64,000 nucleotides of DNA from Deltaproteobacteria bacterium (GTDB lineage: Bacteria; Myxococcota_A; UBA9160; UBA4427), in NCBI GenBank assembly GCA_002719955.1, contig PBFW01000071.1, positions 124,001 through 188,000 on the forward strand, read 5' to 3'. The notes beneath the pieces are model-generated. The model had not been told where the DNA came from. It searched no databases and saw only the letters and a list, made by a program, of their open reading frames with translations. This document shows, piece after piece, positions 8,216 through 18,802 of this stretch (positions are counted from its first letter, which is position 1; every line of letters starts with the position of its first letter). The position numbers were made by a program, and so were the translations under genes.

Positions 8216-9361
8216 ATGAGGAAGGCGACGAATAGCGGTGGGCCGGAGGCCGGGAGCGTGTCGGCGCATGTGGCGCAGCTCGATGGCCTGCGTGCCTTCG
8301 CGGTTCTTTGCGTGCTGATCCAACACGGCTTTCCGGATCAATACGTCGTGAACCGCGTGTTTCCATGGGGCGATGCGGGCGTTCGGCTCTTTTTCGTGTT
8401 GAGCGGCTTTCTGATCACGCGCATCCTTCTCGATTGTCGAGGGCGGGGCGAGCGAGAGCCCAGCGCGCGGGGGATCTCCCTGCGACATTTCTATATCCGA
8501 CGTGCGCTCCGCATCCTGCCCGTCTACTTCTTCGTTCTGGCCACGATGGCCCTGCTGGATGCGCCGGGTGTTCGGGACTCCTGGATCTGGCTCGCGACCT
8601 TCACCAGCAACTTCTTGTTCGCGAGCCTCGGGAGTTGGCCTGGCTTCATCAATCATCTGTGGACCCTGGCCGTCGAGGAACAGTTCTATCTGATCTGGCC
8701 CTGGGTGATCGCATTCGTGCCGCGCCGAACGCTGGTCATGGTCGTGATCGCCACCGTGGTGTCGGCACCTGTCTGGCGAGCGGTCAGTGTCGAGATGGGA
8801 CACAACGCAATCGCGACGAGCATCTTGACCATCAGCTGCTTCGATTCTCTCGGAATGGGTGCGCTGCTGGCCATTGCGCGACACGCGTCGTACGGCTCCC
8901 CGATGCTTCTCGATTCATTGCGCCGCGCATCCCTGTTCGTGGGCGTGCCCCTTTTCATCGTGGCCGTCGGGCTCCACGCGGAGGGGCGTTTCGCGGCCGT
9001 CCAGCTCGTGATTCGCGATCTGGCCATGGCGCTCGTCTTCACCTGGGTCGTCGATCGCGCGTGCGATGGCTTTGGGGGCTGGATCGGACGTCTTCTGGCC
9101 TGGCGCCCGGTCCGCTATGTGGGAAAGATCAGCTACGGGATCTATCTCTACCATCGCTTCCTGCGCGGATTTCTCTTCATTCTGGTGACCGAAGGCTACC
9201 TGCCGCCGCCCTCGAGCTACCTGACGCGCTTCCTGCGCATCGCGCTCGGCTCGTTGATCATCGCGATGCTCTCGTGGCATCTATTCGAGGCACCGATCAA
9301 TCGACTCAAACGGAAATTTCCCTACGAGAGAGCAGCCGGGCCAGAGAGCGAGCCCATTTGA
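8216..9361 (+). CDS. Acyltransferase 3 family membrane protein (OafA/YrhL-like)
   Basis: This 381-residue polytopic inner-membrane protein has about ten hydrophobic segments. Acyltransferase-3 hallmarks are visible: QLDGLRAFAVLCVLIQHG near the N-terminus (the R-A pair and the helix 1 His), VRLFFVLSGFLITRIL, RRALRILPVYFF, and HLWTLAVEEQFYLIWPW. These enzymes move acyl groups, often acetyl, onto cell-surface glycans, lipopolysaccharide or periplasmic sugars. There is no C-terminal SGNH domain, so it is the short form. GAGGG lies five bases before the ATG and supports the start. It converges with the DUF3604 gene and has no glycan operon beside it, so the acceptor is unknown. Confidence 0.88.
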   Translation: MRKATNSGGPEAGSVSAHVAQLDGLRAFAVLCVLIQHGFPDQYVVNRVFPWGDAGVRLFFVLSGFLITRILLDCRGRGEREPSARGISLRHFYIRRALRILPVYFFVLATMALLDAPGVRDSWIWLATFTSNFLFASLGSWPGFINHLWTLAVEEQFYLIWPWVIAFVPRRTLVMVVIATVVSAPVWRAVSVEMGHNAIATSILTISCFDSLGMGALLAIARHASYGSPMLLDSLRRASLFVGVPLFIVAVGLHAEGRFAAVQLVIRDLAMALVFTWVVDRACDGFGGWIGRLLAWRPVRYVGKISYGIYLYHRFLRGFLFILVTEGYLPPPSSYLTRFLRIALGSLIIAMLSWHLFEAPINRLKRKFPYERAAGPESEPI

Positions 9362-9440
9362 CATCGGTGGTGAGGTCGGACGCTCGGCGGAGCGCAGAAA
9401 CGCTCTCGCCGCGAACGCAGATCAGACGGATCGGTTCTGG

Positions 9441-11387
9441 TTATCCGCCCGCGATCCAGATGGGCGACGTGACCGCGCGTTCCTGAATCGTCGCGGGGAC
9501 TCCGGTGTGAAGCGGTTGCCCCAGGCGATTCGCGTCGAAGGTGCTCCAGCGGCAGGTCGGGATCTGCAATACCCGCGCGTAATAGAACACCGCTGCGTCG
9601 GGGGTATATGCGGGATCGCGCCAGGCGACGGAGAACTCGGAGGCGCCTTCGCTCGAGACCGGCTCGCATGTCTCGAGATCGGGCTCGGATGTCCGCTCCG
9701 GGCAGCGGTGGGTCCTTGGATCCGGCTTGGCCCCTTTCGCGCAAGCGATGTCGAAGACCTGCTCGTGGGTCTCTCCGTCGACGAGCCAGCCTTTCACGAT
9801 CTGCAGGCGCTCGAGTTCGGCTTCGATCGGGTCCTTCTGGGCGGCGACCAGAAAGATCGGCGCTGGGGACGCCCCGCCGTGCGGGGCCCTTCTAACGAGA
9901 ACGCCACCCATCGGTACGCCGCGCGAATATCCCGCGGCCGCGAAATCCCCGTTCGCCTCCGCTGGATCGAAGTCCCAGCCCGCGAAGAGTCGTATCCGAA
10001 TGCGGGGTCCCGAGGTCGCGAAGGTCTCGCGCCGCCGGATCGCATCGAAGAGCGATTCGCGGGTATTCTCCTCGGCCCAGATTCCTGCGAGCCCGGCCGC
10101 GCCCCATCGGGTCACGGTCGAAACGAAGGGTGCTCGTTTCGGATGATCGAGTGTCATCCAAGACAGCCGTTTCTGGGCAGTCGCATCGCTGCGGCCGATT
10201 TTTCCCGTGTAGTTCCGTTCTTCGAAGGGGCTCGATGCGTTGTGTCCGTCGGTCGATCCGAGCATGCCGAGGGCATAGGGGTTGTGGCCGGTGCGCGCTT
10301 CGATCTGGAGGCCGCGCTTGAGTGCATCGCGCAGGTAGCTGCCCTTCGGGCGACTCGCGAGATCTGGCTGAGTGGATCGCCAGTCGGCGATCTCGAAGCT
10401 CGCCCACTCGTCGCCAGGGGAGAGCGCGGGGTGGGTTTCCGACTGCCCCTTGATCTGAAAGGCTTCGGCGACGGGCTCGTTTCGCGCACGCTGCTCAGCC
10501 CATTCGGCGTCGATCGGCCTTCCATCGTGGCGGCGGGCGGCAAACATCAGGCCGTTGCTGCCGTTGGCGTTATGCGGAATCGCAATGAGGTCACCATGGC
10601 GGTCGCGCATCTCGTCCATCCAGTCCCATAGGTCTTCGGGATTCGTGGACTCCATCGACGAGAAGGGGCGAGCTGGCGCCTCGCCGCCACGCAGGATCAC
10701 GTTTCGATGCAGGTTCTGACCGTCTGGATTGGGCGAGTACTCGAAGCCGACGAAGGTCGTGAAAATGCCCGGTTGATTCTCCCGATTGGCGAGTTCGACG
10801 AGGCTTCGCCAGGCGGGACCGACGATCGAATCGGTGGTGAGTGCCGGAAGTACATCGCGGTCGATGAAACTCTTGAAGATTTTCTTCCAGGCGAGCCGCC
10901 GCAGGTCGATGTCCTTTCCCTTCCAGGATCGGATCAGGGGCTGCTTGCGAATCGGATGCTCTGGTTTCGATGCCGCGGGGGTCAGGCCCAGATATTCCGC
11001 GTGCTCGGTGAGGGCCATGAAATCCAGCGGGGGCCCCTCGAGTTGGATGGAGTTTCCCGAGAAGTGGGGAATCGATTCTCCCCGGGCATATCGATAGGCC
11101 GCCATCGGTCCGACGTTGACGCCTTCGGCAAAAGCGTCAAGGGACCAGCTCGAGTGGATATGCAGGTCACCGAAGTAGGCCTGCCTTTCGTGGGCGGGAA
11201 TCGGGCCGTTTTCGAAGTCGCGACCCGGGTCGGTTTCGGTTGGCTTTGAACGCTCTGGTTTTTTCGTATCGCCTTTCGGCGCCCGTGTTTCGTCCACATC
11301 GGCGCTTGCCAAGACCACGAATCCGGTGAGTACCCAAGCCAGGAAGAGGGAGATGAGTTTCTGAAGGAGTTGATGGGGTCGTTTCAC
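9441..11387 (-). CDS. Exported DUF3604 family protein, second paralogue
   Basis: This 648-residue protein has an N-terminal hydrophobic segment (residues 8-29) that serves as signal peptide or anchor. It is a paralogue of the protein at 1280-3238 and keeps the same landmarks: FGDLHIHSSWSLDA, MALTEHAEYLG, FVGFEYSP, AIPHNANGSNG, GSTDGHNASSP, RETFATSGPRIRIRL and CRWSTF. The conserved His and Asp positions suggest a PHP-like metal site in the periplasm or outside the cell (inference). The GTG start follows the stop of the upstream SDR gene with no gap (TGA then GTG), so the two are translationally coupled. The stop is a TAA at 9441-9443. Confidence 0.8.
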   Translation of the reverse strand: MKRPHQLLQKLISLFLAWVLTGFVVLASADVDETRAPKGDTKKPERSKPTETDPGRDFENGPIPAHERQAYFGDLHIHSSWSLDAFAEGVNVGPMAAYRYARGESIPHFSGNSIQLEGPPLDFMALTEHAEYLGLTPAASKPEHPIRKQPLIRSWKGKDIDLRRLAWKKIFKSFIDRDVLPALTTDSIVGPAWRSLVELANRENQPGIFTTFVGFEYSPNPDGQNLHRNVILRGGEAPARPFSSMESTNPEDLWDWMDEMRDRHGDLIAIPHNANGSNGLMFAARRHDGRPIDAEWAEQRARNEPVAEAFQIKGQSETHPALSPGDEWASFEIADWRSTQPDLASRPKGSYLRDALKRGLQIEARTGHNPYALGMLGSTDGHNASSPFEERNYTGKIGRSDATAQKRLSWMTLDHPKRAPFVSTVTRWGAAGLAGIWAEENTRESLFDAIRRRETFATSGPRIRIRLFAGWDFDPAEANGDFAAAGYSRGVPMGGVLVRRAPHGGASPAPIFLVAAQKDPIEAELERLQIVKGWLVDGETHEQVFDIACAKGAKPDPRTHRCPERTSEPDLETCEPVSSEGASEFSVAWRDPAYTPDAAVFYYARVLQIPTCRWSTFDANRLGQPLHTGVPATIQERAVTSPIWIAGG

Positions 11388-12173
11388 TCAGTCGCTTCCG
11401 TAGGCGGCGCCCCCGTCGACCTTGACGATCGAGCCGGTGGCATATCGCGAGGCGTCGCTCGCGAGATAGAGCGCCGCCCCCACGATCTCCTCGGGTTCGC
11501 CGCCTCGGCCGAGGGGCAGGGATCGGTTCATGCGTTCGATGACGGCTTCGGGCCAGGCCTTGCTGATATCGGTCATGAACGCGCCCGGCATGATGCAGTT
11601 GACGCGCACGCTCGGCGCGAAGGTCCGGGCAAAGCTCTTCGTGAGGTTGTGCAGACCCGCCTTGGCCGCGCCATAGGCGATCTCGCCGGAGGTCGCCTGG
11701 CTCGCGGCGATGCTTGAGACGCCGATGATCGAGCCGCCGCCGGCCTCTCGCATCGCGCTCCCGAGGACGGCCGTCAACCGAAAGGCCCCCTTCAGGTTCA
11801 CTCCGATCACCTTGTCGAAGAGCGTCTCCGAAACGTCGAGGATATCGGCGTAGACCGGGGACATTCCGGCGTTGTTGACGAGCACATCGACTCGCCCGAA
11901 ATGATCGAGCGCCCGGGAGGCCAAGGCGTCGCACTCGTCCCAATGGCCGACATGACATCCCACGGCGAGCGCTTTCTGGCCCGTCTCTTTTTCGACTTCC
12001 GCGGCGAGGGTCTCGCAGGCCGCAAGCTTGCGACTGGCGATCACGACATCCGCGCCCACCCGCGCGTAGGCGAGCGCGATCTCCCGACCGAGCCCGCGGC
12101 TGCCGCCCGTCACGACGGCGACCTTGCCGTCCAGGCGGAATTGTGAGGTCGGGTCCGGGGCGGAGGGCGACAT
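11388..12173 (-). CDS. Short-chain dehydrogenase/reductase (SDR)
   Basis: This is a 261-residue classical SDR, probably an NAD(P)-dependent oxidoreductase of a hydroxy/keto substrate. It has the nucleotide motif TGGSRGLG near residue 20, NNAG near 95, a catalytic Ser in GVSSIAAS, and the Y-x3-K motif in YGAAKAGL. The C-terminus (ASRYATGSIVKVDGGAAYGS) is typical of FabG-like family members. The ATG at 12173 is preferred because the longer frame upstream has no family match and crosses into the divergent promoter region. It is the first gene of a pair with the DUF3604 gene, which starts on the next base after its stop. It diverges from the acyl-CoA dehydrogenase gene, suggesting shared regulation and a role in fatty-acid or steroid-like catabolism (inference). 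Confidence 0.88.
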   Translation of the reverse strand: MSPSAPDPTSQFRLDGKVAVVTGGSRGLGREIALAYARVGADVVIASRKLAACETLAAEVEKETGQKALAVGCHVGHWDECDALASRALDHFGRVDVLVNNAGMSPVYADILDVSETLFDKVIGVNLKGAFRLTAVLGSAMREAGGGSIIGVSSIAASQATSGEIAYGAAKAGLHNLTKSFARTFAPSVRVNCIMPGAFMTDISKAWPEAVIERMNRSLPLGRGGEPEEIVGAALYLASDASRYATGSIVKVDGGAAYGSD

Positions 12174-12379
12174 GGTTGTCCCATCTTTCTGTTCGAGTTC
12201 ACTTGGCCACTCGACGCGTCGATCCGCGTGCGAGCCGGAGACCATGGCGGCGATCGATGGATTGTCCCACCGTAGGGCCTCTGATCTTGCGGTCAAGTCG
12301 GGAGGCTGGGGTTTCAGTTCGAGCCCGGCCGAGTCGACCGCGACCTTCGGAAGGCTCTTGCGCAAGGAGTTCCCAGCAG

Positions 12380-13684
12380 ATGGCCATCGATTTCAGCGTC
12401 GAACCCGAATTTCAGGAGCAGCTCGATTGGATTCGGGAATTCGTGGACACCGAAGCCGTTCCCATCGATCTGGCCTTCGCGGACCAGGAGAGGGTCCACG
12501 ACAAGTCGCATCCGCTGCACGATGAAGTGATTCGACCACTTCAGGAGAAGGTGAAAGCGCGGGGGCTCTGGGCGTGCCACCTGGGCCCCGACCTCGGTGG
12601 CCTCGGGTATGGCCAGACCAAGCTCGCCCTGATGAACGAGATTCTCGGTCGCTCGGGCTGGGCACCGAGCCTCTTCGGTTGCCAGGCGCCGGACTCAGGC
12701 AATGCCGAGATCATCGCGCATTACGGAAGCGATGATCAGAAGGAGATGTATCTCGCACCGCTGCTCGACGGAAAGATCTCTTCTTGTTATTCGATGACGG
12801 AACCCCAGGGTGGAGCGGATCCGAGTGTATTCGAGTGCCGCGCCTATCGAGACGGCGACGACTGGATCATCGATGGCGAGAAATGGTTCTCGTCGAGCCT
12901 GGGCTGGTCGAAATTCGCGATCGTGATGGCCGTTAGCAATCCCGACGTGCCGATCTATCAGGGGGCATCGATGTTCCTGGTGCCGACGGATACGCCCGGG
13001 ATCGAAATCCGGCGCGAGGTCGGCATGGCCCACGAAGCGATCGGGCAGGGCGGACACCCCTACGTTCGATACGACAAGGTGAGGGTCCCCAAGGAAAATC
13101 TTCTCGGTGGAGAAGGGCAGGCCTTCAAGATCGCGCAGACGCGTCTTGGGGGTGGACGACTTCATCACGCGATGCGCACGGTCGGCTCGGTGCGGCGACT
13201 GCTCGACATGATGGCCGAACGTGCCATCAGCCGCGTGACGAAGGGCTCGCTCCTCGCGGACAAGCAGGGTGTCCAGGAGATGCTGGGTCGCACCTGGCTC
13301 GACCTCCAACAATTCCGGCTGCTCGTGCTGCACGCCGCCTGGACCGTCGACCAGGTGGGTGGGGCGGCGGCGCGGACGGAGATCGCCGCGGTCAAGGTCG
13401 CCACACCCCAGGTCTATACCGATGCGGCCTATCGCTGCATGCGCCTGCACGGCGCGCTGGGTGTTTCGAATGAGATGCCGATCGCGAATCTGTGGCTGAT
13501 GGGTGCGTCATTGGGTCTCGCGGACGGTCCTTCCGAGGTTCATATGACGACGATCGCCAAGCACGTGCTCAAGAATGTGGAGCCGTCCAAGACGGGTTGG
13601 CCGAGCGAACACCTACCGGAGCGGCGAGAGGCGGCGCGCAAGCGCTTCGCCCACCTGCTCGAGCATGAGATGGGCAACGCTTGA
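12380..13684 (+). CDS. Acyl-CoA dehydrogenase family protein
   Basis: This 434-residue cytoplasmic flavoenzyme has the three-part ACAD fold. The N-terminal helices start FSVEPEFQEQLDWIREFV. The FAD and substrate region contains CYSMTEPQGGADPS and IIDGEKWFSSSLGWS. The C-terminal helical domain includes RLHGALGVSNEMPIANLW and ADGPSEVHMTTIAKHVL. It is expected to oxidise an acyl-CoA to the enoyl-CoA and pass electrons to electron-transfer flavoprotein. It is somewhat longer than short-chain ACADs (about 380 residues), like the ACAD10/11-type or FadE-like group. The start at 12380 has AAGGAG eleven bases upstream. It lies between an SDR and an acyl-CoA synthetase, consistent with one catabolic module. 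Confidence 0.9.
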   Translation: MAIDFSVEPEFQEQLDWIREFVDTEAVPIDLAFADQERVHDKSHPLHDEVIRPLQEKVKARGLWACHLGPDLGGLGYGQTKLALMNEILGRSGWAPSLFGCQAPDSGNAEIIAHYGSDDQKEMYLAPLLDGKISSCYSMTEPQGGADPSVFECRAYRDGDDWIIDGEKWFSSSLGWSKFAIVMAVSNPDVPIYQGASMFLVPTDTPGIEIRREVGMAHEAIGQGGHPYVRYDKVRVPKENLLGGEGQAFKIAQTRLGGGRLHHAMRTVGSVRRLLDMMAERAISRVTKGSLLADKQGVQEMLGRTWLDLQQFRLLVLHAAWTVDQVGGAAARTEIAAVKVATPQVYTDAAYRCMRLHGALGVSNEMPIANLWLMGASLGLADGPSEVHMTTIAKHVLKNVEPSKTGWPSEHLPERREAARKRFAHLLEHEMGNA

Positions 13685-13694
13685 CGCCGAGATC

Positions 13695-15278
13695 TCAGCC
13701 TCGGGTGGATCGGAGGCGGTGTTTCTGGATCTTGCCGCTCGCCGTACGGGGCAGCGACCCAGCGACCACGAGCTTTCTGGGCAGCTTGAAACGCGCGAGT
13801 CGTGTCGAGAGCCACTCGAGGATCTCGTCCGCAACGATCTCGCGTCCCGCGCGCGCGACGACGTGGGCGTGGCCGACCTCGCCCCATTCGGGATCCGGGA
13901 CCCCGACGATCGCCGCTTCTTCGATCGCTGGGTGATCGATCAGGGCCGCTTCGATCTCGGCGGGATAGACATTCTCACCGCCCGAGATGAACATCTCGCG
14001 CGCGCGACCGACGAGGGTCAGGTCGAACGCATCGTCCCGGGTCGCGAGATCCCCGGTTCGGAGCCACTTCCCGCGCAAGGTCTCCGCCGTCGCCTCCGGC
14101 CGCTGCCAATAGCCCAGCATCCGAATCGGACCGGCGACGACGATCTCACCGATCTCGCCGGGGCGCACATCGCGCCAGCCCTCGATCGCTCCCTCGATCG
14201 TCGCGGGGTCGATCAGGCGGATCTCGGCGTGATGAACGGGGCGACCGACGCTGCCCGCCTTTACGAGGGCGCGTTCCGAATCGAGGCAGGTCAGGATCGA
14301 GGTCTCCGTCTGGCCGTATCCTTGTTTCATCAGCAGGCCGCGTCGATGGAAGGCACGAATCAACTCGGCCGGGGCCGCGGCACCCGCGGTGAACGCGAAG
14401 CGCAGCGAGGGTGGTGGCGCGGCGACGGGTTCAGCGGCAACGAGCGCCTCGAGCAGCCGTTGATGCATCGTCGGGACGCCACCGAAATAGGTCACCCCCT
14501 CGCTCGCGATCGTGCGCCAAACGCGTGGCGCATCGAAGCCCTCCTGGATCACCAACCCGGCGCCGGCGAAGATCGCGGGAATCGCCAGGATCTGCAGGCC
14601 GAGCGAATGAAAGAGCGGGGCGACGACGAGCACGCGGTCGACGGGCTCGATGCCGAAGAAGCGCATCGCGTTGAGGCTGTTGTAGAGCGTCTTCCGAAGC
14701 GGCAGTAGCGCACCCTTCGGCTTGCCCGTGGTGCCGGAGGTGTACATCAGGATCACCGGATCCTCGGAACCGGCCTCGCGCGAAAGATCCGTGGGTGCGG
14801 ACGAGGCGAGTACTTCTTCATAGGCATCGTCTGCCGCCAGGGGAAGACCCTTCGGCGTCGATTCAGCACCGCCGACTTCGAGTACCTGTGGCGCGTCGAG
14901 CACCATCCCGCCGATCGCCGCGTGCGCCCGGGCGCGCCAGGCGGACTCGACGAGCAGGATGCGCGGCGTGCTGTCATCGAGCTGGAAGGTGACCTCGGCG
15001 GGTGTGAGTCTCGCATTGACGGGGAGAGCGATCGCGCCGAGGCGCGCCGCGGCGAAGAGGGCTTCGAGCGTTGCGCCGCGATTGCCCAGCCAGAGGGCGA
15101 TGCGGTCGCCGGCCTCGACACCGCATTCGCGAAACCACGACGCGAGACGAGCGACGCGATCCTCGGCCGCCGCGTAGTCGCAGCGGCGATGATCATCGGC
15201 CCAGGCGAGTGCCGCCGGAGCCGTCTCGGCCCAATGGGTCACCCAGCGGCCCACGTTGTGGTCGAGGAAACGATTCAT
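13695..15278 (-). CDS. AMP-dependent acyl-CoA synthetase/ligase
   Basis: This 527-residue adenylate-forming ligase activates a carboxylic acid with ATP and CoA. The P-loop motif YTSGTTGKPKGALL lies near residue 185, the A5 motif KQGYGQTET near 330, the GGENVYPAEIE hinge region near 420, and the C-terminal catalytic Lys in RTASGKIQKHRLR. The length is normal for medium or long-chain fatty acyl-CoA synthetases. The ATG at 15278 is taken as start because the family N-terminus (NRFLDHNVGRWVTHWAE) begins there; no strong ribosome binding site is visible. It converges on the acyl-CoA dehydrogenase with an 11-base gap and diverges from tilS. Substrate specificity cannot be assigned. Confidence 0.9.
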   Translation of the reverse strand: MNRFLDHNVGRWVTHWAETAPAALAWADDHRRCDYAAAEDRVARLASWFRECGVEAGDRIALWLGNRGATLEALFAAARLGAIALPVNARLTPAEVTFQLDDSTPRILLVESAWRARAHAAIGGMVLDAPQVLEVGGAESTPKGLPLAADDAYEEVLASSAPTDLSREAGSEDPVILMYTSGTTGKPKGALLPLRKTLYNSLNAMRFFGIEPVDRVLVVAPLFHSLGLQILAIPAIFAGAGLVIQEGFDAPRVWRTIASEGVTYFGGVPTMHQRLLEALVAAEPVAAPPPSLRFAFTAGAAAPAELIRAFHRRGLLMKQGYGQTETSILTCLDSERALVKAGSVGRPVHHAEIRLIDPATIEGAIEGWRDVRPGEIGEIVVAGPIRMLGYWQRPEATAETLRGKWLRTGDLATRDDAFDLTLVGRAREMFISGGENVYPAEIEAALIDHPAIEEAAIVGVPDPEWGEVGHAHVVARAGREIVADEILEWLSTRLARFKLPRKLVVAGSLPRTASGKIQKHRLRSTRG

Positions 15279-15395
15279 GGCGGAGGCGGAGAATACCGGG
15301 TGGTGAGGTCCTTGGCATTTGCAGCGGACGAGCCCCTCGAAGAAGCCGATCCGCTGCGCATGCGGGCCCCGGCGATGGGGCGGTATCCTCGGGCC

Positions 15396-16400
15396 ATGCT
15401 GGAACCGGATTTCAGAGAGACGCTCGAGGCGCTCGCTGTGGGGGATGGGCGATTGCTCGTCGCGGTGTCCGGTGGGCGAGATTCGATGGTGCTGCTCGAT
15501 CTGTTCCGGCGTGCCCGCGTCGCGAGTCGTCTCGAACTCGTGGTGGCGCATGTGAATCATGGATTGCGCGGCGAAGCATCCGATGCCGACGAGCGGTTCG
15601 TGCGCGAGGGGGCCGAGCTTGCCGGGCTCGGTTTTCAGTCGATTCGTGTCGAGCCCGAGGCCGATCGCGTGACCTCCAATAGCCGTTCCCGCCCCACCCT
15701 TGAAGAGGCCGCTCGCAACCGACGCCGATCGGCACTCCTCTCGGTCGCCGACGAGGGCGACTGCGACTGGATCGCGACCGCCCACCACGCCGGTGATCAG
15801 GCGGAGACCGTGTTGTTGCGCATCTTGCGGGGAACCGGCCCGGATGGACTCGCGGCGATGGCGGAGCGGAGTTCGGATGGGCGCTGGCTCCGTCCGCTTC
15901 TCGGGGTCATGCCCGGGGAGATCGAGCAATGGGCGAGACGCCACGCGATCGCCTGGCGTGAGGACGAAAGCAATCGGGATCGTCGCTTCGCGCGCAATCG
16001 CCTGCGGCACGATTGGATTCCGGGTCTCTGCGAGACTTTCAATCCGCAGCTCCTCAGGACCCTGGGCAATCTGGCCGAAGCGGAGAGGAGGGACCGCGAG
16101 TGGATCGACGGTCTCGTCCGCGAAGCGGTCAAGGAGCGCATCGAGATTGGTCCCGCCGGTATCCAACTCGCGATCGATGGATGGCATGAGACGCCGGATG
16201 CGCTCGCGCGTCGGTTGGTGCGATTTGCGCTCGTCGAGGCGGGACTCGGCCGCGATATCACGCGCGCCCATCTCACGCGCGTGCTCGAGTTCCTACGTCG
16301 GGGGCGAGCGGCGGGTCGGGAGAAAAGGATTGAGCTTCCCGGGGGGGTCATATTGCGCCGATTGGACAACGCCTTCCTGCTCTCGACCGATCCGGCGTAA
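15396..16400 (+). CDS. tilS: tRNA(Ile)-lysidine synthase
   Basis: This 334-residue cytoplasmic enzyme converts the wobble cytidine of tRNA-Ile(CAU) to lysidine so that it reads AUA. The PP-loop ATPase motif SGGRDS is at residues 25-30. HVNHGLRGEASDADERF and TAHHAGDQAETVLLRILRG follow, as expected for TilS. The C-terminal extension is short: the fold ends with PGGVILRRLDNAF, so this is the compact form. It is the first gene of the long plus-strand run that continues with ftsH, an order also common in other bacteria. It is essential wherever AUA is decoded this way. That is of interest here because infC at the window end seems to start with AUA. Confidence 0.92.
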   Translation: MLEPDFRETLEALAVGDGRLLVAVSGGRDSMVLLDLFRRARVASRLELVVAHVNHGLRGEASDADERFVREGAELAGLGFQSIRVEPEADRVTSNSRSRPTLEEAARNRRRSALLSVADEGDCDWIATAHHAGDQAETVLLRILRGTGPDGLAAMAERSSDGRWLRPLLGVMPGEIEQWARRHAIAWREDESNRDRRFARNRLRHDWIPGLCETFNPQLLRTLGNLAEAERRDREWIDGLVREAVKERIEIGPAGIQLAIDGWHETPDALARRLVRFALVEAGLGRDITRAHLTRVLEFLRRGRAAGREKRIELPGGVILRRLDNAFLLSTDPA

Positions 16401-16799
16401 AAGAGGATGGGCGGTCGCGAAAATGCTACGGTACCCAGGCGACAATGAACAGATTTTCAGATTTTCGGCACATACCCCCCCCTGCCGGAATCCGATCGGG
16501 CTCCGGCTGCGTCCAGGGCCGGTGCTGGGTCGGAGAAGCGGAGAGAGGATCAACCGTTTTCGGGATATCGGGCTGGGGGAAGGCCAAGCCCTCCGCGGGG
16601 TCGGCTTGAAGTCGGCGCGGGCAGAACCCGCCGCAATTGGGCAGGGTCTCAATCAGTCTGGAAGCGAATCCGTAGAGCCCCCCCGATCCTTGCCCGCTGA
16701 CCGTCGGAATCTGCACGTCCAGCCGGACCGTTGCTCGCAGAAGCGGACCTCGAAGAGCGAGGCCCGCGTCGAAGACCCGCCCGTTGATCGGAGCAAGGT
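16401..16799. other. Intergenic stretch between tilS and ftsH
   Basis: About 400 bases with no supportable gene on either strand; the open frames here have no protein-like composition. Short AT-richer patches (around 16430-16475) could hold a promoter for ftsH, but no pair of hexamers stands out. GGAG at 16792-16795 is the ribosome binding site for the GTG start of ftsH. Confidence 0.5.
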
Positions 16800-18737
<1,938 letters not shown>

Positions 18738-18802
18738 ATGAGGAACCGACGGGCGCTTTCGCGGGCTGATAGAGAGAGGGGCGAGCAGAGGGGGCGAGCG
18801 CG

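Noticed and set aside
9507-10631. A 374-codon plus-strand frame opposite the second DUF3604 gene
   Set aside because: The minus-strand DUF3604 protein has clear conserved motifs shared with its paralogue; the plus frame has none.
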